Source of the DNA: Clostridiales bacterium
Lineage (GTDB): Bacteria > Bacillota > Clostridia > Christensenellales > CAG-917
Reading direction: 5' to 3'
DNA: 7,795 bases
Assembly: GCA_014799525.1 (NCBI GenBank)
Contig: JAAVHW010000060.1
Location: 4,571 to 12,365, forward strand
Position 1 is the stretch's first letter. The number at the start of each line of letters is the position of its first letter. A program made the position numbers and the translations under genes. The notes under the pieces are model-generated. The model was not told the DNA's origin. It saw only the letters and a program-made list of their open reading frames with translations, and made no database searches. Positions 6,170 to 7,795 of this stretch are shown in pieces.

Positions 6170-6813
6170 ACAATGGGAGACAATTCTCTTTCTACATCTT
6201 TAGAAAATTGTTTACACAAATTTTCTGAAATCAGACCCTTTAGCGATAAAATATATTCCTGCATTTGATTCTCAACGTTTAATGTAATTAAAAGCTGATT
6301 GTATTCATCAATAAATGGCCTATATATTTCTTTTGCTTTTAAAATAAACAATTCTTGATATTCTTTAGGCCACGTCCCTTTTGTTTCATGACCAGTAAAC
6401 GGATCTATTATTTTAGGAGTATAACATATATTCCACGGAGCTTCAAACATAAATACATTTTTCGTATGACCCCATATGTGTGAAACCTGATAATTGTATA
6501 TATCTTTATTGCGCGTAGCACCTGTTAGTTGTTGCATTATCCTTTGCGGAATAGCATTGTTGGTGGGATCTTTTTCAATATGAGAATTATTTAACAATCT
6601 CGCATAAAAATCCTTATATAATTGTGTACCATGTGCATCTCTACCATATCCGCGAATATAAACTTGTTGATTGGTAAATATTCGATTTTTCAAAGATTCC
6701 CATTTCGATGTCACTTTATCAATAGGCGGAAAGATTGTGGAAGATATGCCCCAATTAAAAAAAGATTCTTTATCAATTCCAAAATAAGTCAAAAATTCTT
6801 GATATGAGTCCAT
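6166..6813 (-). CDS. Uncharacterised protein with HNH-like motif pattern
   Basis: A soluble 215-aa protein with no signal peptide or membrane helix. Its centre is dense in residues that look conserved: RGYGRDAHG (54-62), then SHIWGHTKN (111-119), FEAPWNICYTP (123-133) and IDPFTGHETKG (136-146). His112, Asn128 and His142 are spaced 16 and 14 residues apart, which resembles the H-N-H arrangement of beta-beta-alpha-metal nucleases. This is my pattern reading and not a confirmed family match. The rest is mostly helical and charged. The ATG at 6813 is preceded by TAGGAG at about 10 nt. The gene is clearly more AT-rich than the sporulation genes, sits beside a tRNA integration scar and is preceded by a hairpin cluster, which suggests horizontal acquisition. 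A defence or nuclease role is only an inference. Confidence 0.8.
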   Translation of the reverse strand: MDSYQEFLTYFGIDKESFFNWGISSTIFPPIDKVTSKWESLKNRIFTNQQVYIRGYGRDAHGTQLYKDFYARLLNNSHIEKDPTNNAIPQRIMQQLTGATRNKDIYNYQVSHIWGHTKNVFMFEAPWNICYTPKIIDPFTGHETKGTWPKEYQELFILKAKEIYRPFIDEYNQLLITLNVENQMQEYILSLKGLISENLCKQFSKDVERELSPIV

Positions 6814-6832
6814 GTAATATTATCTCCTAATA

Positions 6833-6985
6833 ATGAAATGTCACTTTGTGACATCAAATACTTCGTATGAAATTGCGCCATGCGCAATGAAATAAAATTC
6901 GCCAATCATGTGCGAAGCACATTTCACATTCCGTAGGAATATTTCATAGCTTTAGCTATTTCACTCGCCACTAGGCGAATTTCAT
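6833..6985. repeat. Cluster of seven small hairpins joined by TGAAAT/ATTTCA linkers
   Basis: Seven consecutive short palindromes of unrelated sequence: ATGTCAC/GTGACAT (6838-6854), ATAC/GTAT (6858-6868), ATTGCGC/GCGCAAT (6872-6888), ATGTGC/GCACAT (6908-6922), ATTCC/GGAAT (6928-6940), ATAGC/GCTAT (6946-6959) and TCGCC/GGCGA (6965-6978). Loops are 3-4 nt. They are separated by a nearly constant linker that reads ATGAAAT on the left (6833, 6867, 6887) and ATTTCAT or ATTTCAC on the right (6921, 6941, 6958, 6979), so the linker orientation flips in the middle. A 9-nt AAATTCGCC (6895-6903) can also pair with GGCGAATTT (6974-6982), enclosing three of the hairpins. It lies directly upstream of the 215-aa gene and could be an RNA leader, a non-coding RNA or a transposable palindromic repeat. 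Confidence 0.75.
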
Positions 6986-7020
6986 TACAAAGGCCTGTCA
7001 ATTTTAGACAAGCCTTTGTA
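6986..7020 (-). terminator. Terminator-like hairpin after the tRNA-Leu fragment
   Basis: TACAAAGGC (6986-6994) pairs with GCCTTTGTA (7012-7020) and, past one mismatch, TGTC pairs with GACA around AATTTTA. It begins directly at the CCA end of the tRNA fragment, as expected for the original tRNA transcription unit. The T-run after it on the minus strand is weak (TTTGTAAT), so termination may be incomplete. Confidence 0.55.
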
Positions 7021-7075
7021 TGGTGCCGGTGGCCGGACTCGAACCGGCACGGTGTTTCCACCTGCGGATTTTAAG
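7021..7075 (-). other. 3' fragment of tRNA-Leu(UAA), probable attachment site
   Basis: Read on the minus strand from the anticodon loop (CTTAAAA, 7075-7069), the sequence continues with the 3' anticodon stem TCCGC. It then has a leucine-type long variable arm (GGTG GAAA CACC), the T arm GCCGG TTCGAGT CCGGC, the 3' acceptor strand CACCGGC, discriminator A and an encoded CCA. Upstream of the loop the bases (ACTAA) do not pair with TCCGC, and no D arm or GCCGGTG acceptor strand is found out to the window end. The fragment therefore cannot be a functional tRNA. A break at the anticodon loop with a preserved 3' end is the typical product of tyrosine-recombinase integration, so this is probably the displaced end of the target tRNA. 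Confidence 0.8.
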
Positions 7076-7179
7076 TTAGTTTCTATGCTGTTTATAACTG
7101 TAAATTTGGGCGTTTTTTGGTTAAAAACAAGCAATTCTACGCGTTTTTAGTGTCAAGTTCAGCTAAGTCTAGAAAATTT

Positions 7180-7200
7180 TGCGAGAAAAATGCGAGAAAA
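7180..7200 (+). repeat. Paired TGCGAGAAAA direct repeats, possible integrase arm sites
   Basis: TGCGAGAAAA occurs at 7180-7189 and again at 7191-7200, an 11-bp period equal to about one turn of the helix. They lie about 105 bp inside the proposed element end. Tyrosine integrases bind direct arm-type repeats at such distances from the crossover core. The functional assignment is inferred from position and spacing. Confidence 0.5.
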
Positions 7201-7201
7201 T

Positions 7202-7230
7202 TTGCCGCTATTACTTCGGTATGATATAAT
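7202..7230 (+). promoter_or_regulatory. Promoter of the DUF2971-like gene
   Basis: TTGCCG (7202-7207) as -35, a 17-bp spacer, then a perfect TATAAT (7225-7230) with the extended -10 element TG at 7222-7223. The expected start of transcription is near 7237, giving a leader of about 60 nt before the gene at 7297. Confidence 0.75.
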
Positions 7231-7243
7231 GAATAATAATATT

Positions 7244-7260
7244 TAATTTTAATAAAATTA
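7244..7260. promoter_or_regulatory. Palindrome just after the transcription start, possible operator
   Basis: TAATTTTA (7244-7251), one A, then TAAAATTA (7253-7260) form a perfect 8-1-8 palindrome a few bases downstream of the predicted start. The position suits a repressor site. The stretch is purely A/T, so chance is not excluded. Confidence 0.35.
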
Positions 7261-7296
7261 CGCATTACTTGAATTAAAATCACTATGGAGAAAATC

Positions 7297-7795
7297 ATGA
7301 CAGAAGAGCTTGTAAAAGAATTTATTAAAAGAATATGTCAAGACAATTTAACAACAAATGCTTTAAGTATTAGAAATGATAAATTGCCATATATTAATTT
7401 GCCACTCTATAAATACTGTGCCGTATGTGAAGACTCAAAACGAACTCCCGACACCGTAGATTATAATATTGATAACTTTGAAAATGATGTTTTATATTTT
7501 CAAAATCCTGCAAACTTTAACGACCCGTTTGATTGTTTTCTTGGCTTTTCACAATCTCAAATAGTTAAAGATTTATTAGTCCAAGAAATTAAAAAGAAGC
7601 ACCAATATACTCCTCTGATTAAACAAACTATCGACTCATTATTTGAATATACTGGCAACATAAACGAAATAATTGATAATAACTATGATGATGTTATAAC
7701 CGTAATTGAAGCTTCATTTGAATTAATGGCGGAATCTGATGATCCAAATCAAAAAATTGCACAAGAATTCATTGTTTTTTTAGCTAAGACTGACA
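7297..7795 (+). CDS. DUF2971-like protein, 3'-truncated by window edge
   Basis: An open frame of 166 codons runs to the window end without a stop. The pattern LPLYKY (35-40), then NFENDVLYFQNP (60-71) and NFNDPFDC (73-80), matches the N-terminal signature of DUF2971 proteins (L-Y-K-Y, a short spacer, then F-N-D-P-F-D/E), here with an insertion between the two parts. Function is unknown; members are scattered in accessory islands and some have been suggested to act in phage defence. The ATG at 7297 is preceded by GGAG with a 6-nt spacing; the in-frame ATG at 7285 overlaps that ribosome-binding site and is less likely. It has its own promoter and lies just inside the proposed integrated element, as cargo genes often do. 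Confidence 0.8.
   Translation, partial: MTEELVKEFIKRICQDNLTTNALSIRNDKLPYINLPLYKYCAVCEDSKRTPDTVDYNIDNFENDVLYFQNPANFNDPFDCFLGFSQSQIVKDLLVQEIKKKHQYTPLIKQTIDSLFEYTGNINEIIDNNYDDVITVIEASFELMAESDDPNQKIAQEFIVFLAKTD

Larger units (their letters stand above)
7076..7795. mobile_element. End of a probable tRNA-Leu-integrated element (continues beyond window)
   Basis: The displaced tRNA 3' end faces this way: its missing 5' half should lie to the right, beyond the inserted DNA. The stretch is strongly AT-rich compared with the sporulation operon, begins with a non-coding end containing helically phased repeats (7180-7200), and then carries a cargo-type gene with its own promoter. No integrase or structural gene is visible within the window, so phage, ICE and genomic island remain open. 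Confidence 0.5.

Noticed and set aside
6622..6807. 61-codon plus-strand frame within the 215-aa gene
   Set aside because: Antisense shadow of the larger gene, with no ribosome-binding site or motif support.
6833..6985. CRISPR array
   Set aside because: The repeated unit is only about 7 nt, changes orientation midway, and the segments between are palindromes of 11-17 nt rather than unique spacers of about 30 nt.
7021..7330. Intact tRNA-Leu(UAA) with a group I intron in the anticodon loop
   Set aside because: The position recalls the cyanobacterial intron, but no 5' half with GCCGGTG acceptor strand or D arm is found upstream, and a protein gene with its own promoter follows.

Overview
The window reads as chromosome of an endospore-forming Firmicute, most likely class Clostridia. 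The core is a complete eight-gene spoIIIA operon (spoIIIAA to spoIIIAH, minus strand, about 5929 down to 1031), which occurs only in endospore formers. Lengths and short N-termini fit clostridial rather than Bacillus versions. I cannot name the order or genus. The core is of moderate GC, while everything right of about 6100 is visibly AT-rich.

Layout. Positions 1-954 (+) hold the C-terminal two thirds of a TrkH/KtrB-type potassium channel subunit, which converges on the spoIIIA operon across a shared hairpin terminator (976-1012). From 5929 to 1031 (-) lie spoIIIAA (secretion-type ATPase), AB, AC, AD, AE (membrane proteins), then AF, AG and AH (ring-forming or membrane-anchored proteins). Together they build the mother-cell side of the SpoIIIA-SpoIIQ feeding-tube/secretion channel needed for late forespore gene expression. 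The genes are packed with overlaps or gaps of up to about 22 nt, except for one structured gap of about 214 nt between spoIIIAE and spoIIIAF. SpoIIIAG is unusually short and seems to lack the beta-rich insertion of its family. The operon begins at an ATG with no visible Shine-Dalgarno, next to a terminator-like hairpin and a possible sigma-E promoter.

Positions 5930-7020 look like an accessory stretch: a tiny ATGA-coupled ORF (6035-6169), a 215-aa protein with an HNH-like H..N..H pattern (6166-6813), and directly upstream of it a cluster of seven small hairpins joined by TGAAAT/ATTTCA linkers (6833-6985). This hairpin cluster plus gene is the best candidate for an undescribed unit.

At 7021-7075 lies the 3' part of a tRNA-Leu(UAA), cut exactly at the anticodon loop, with no 5' half in the window. 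This is the usual scar of tRNA-targeted integration and implies that an integrated element extends to the right. Next to it are two helically phased TGCGAGAAAA repeats (possible integrase arm sites), a strong promoter, a palindromic operator candidate, and the start of a DUF2971-like cargo gene that runs off the window.
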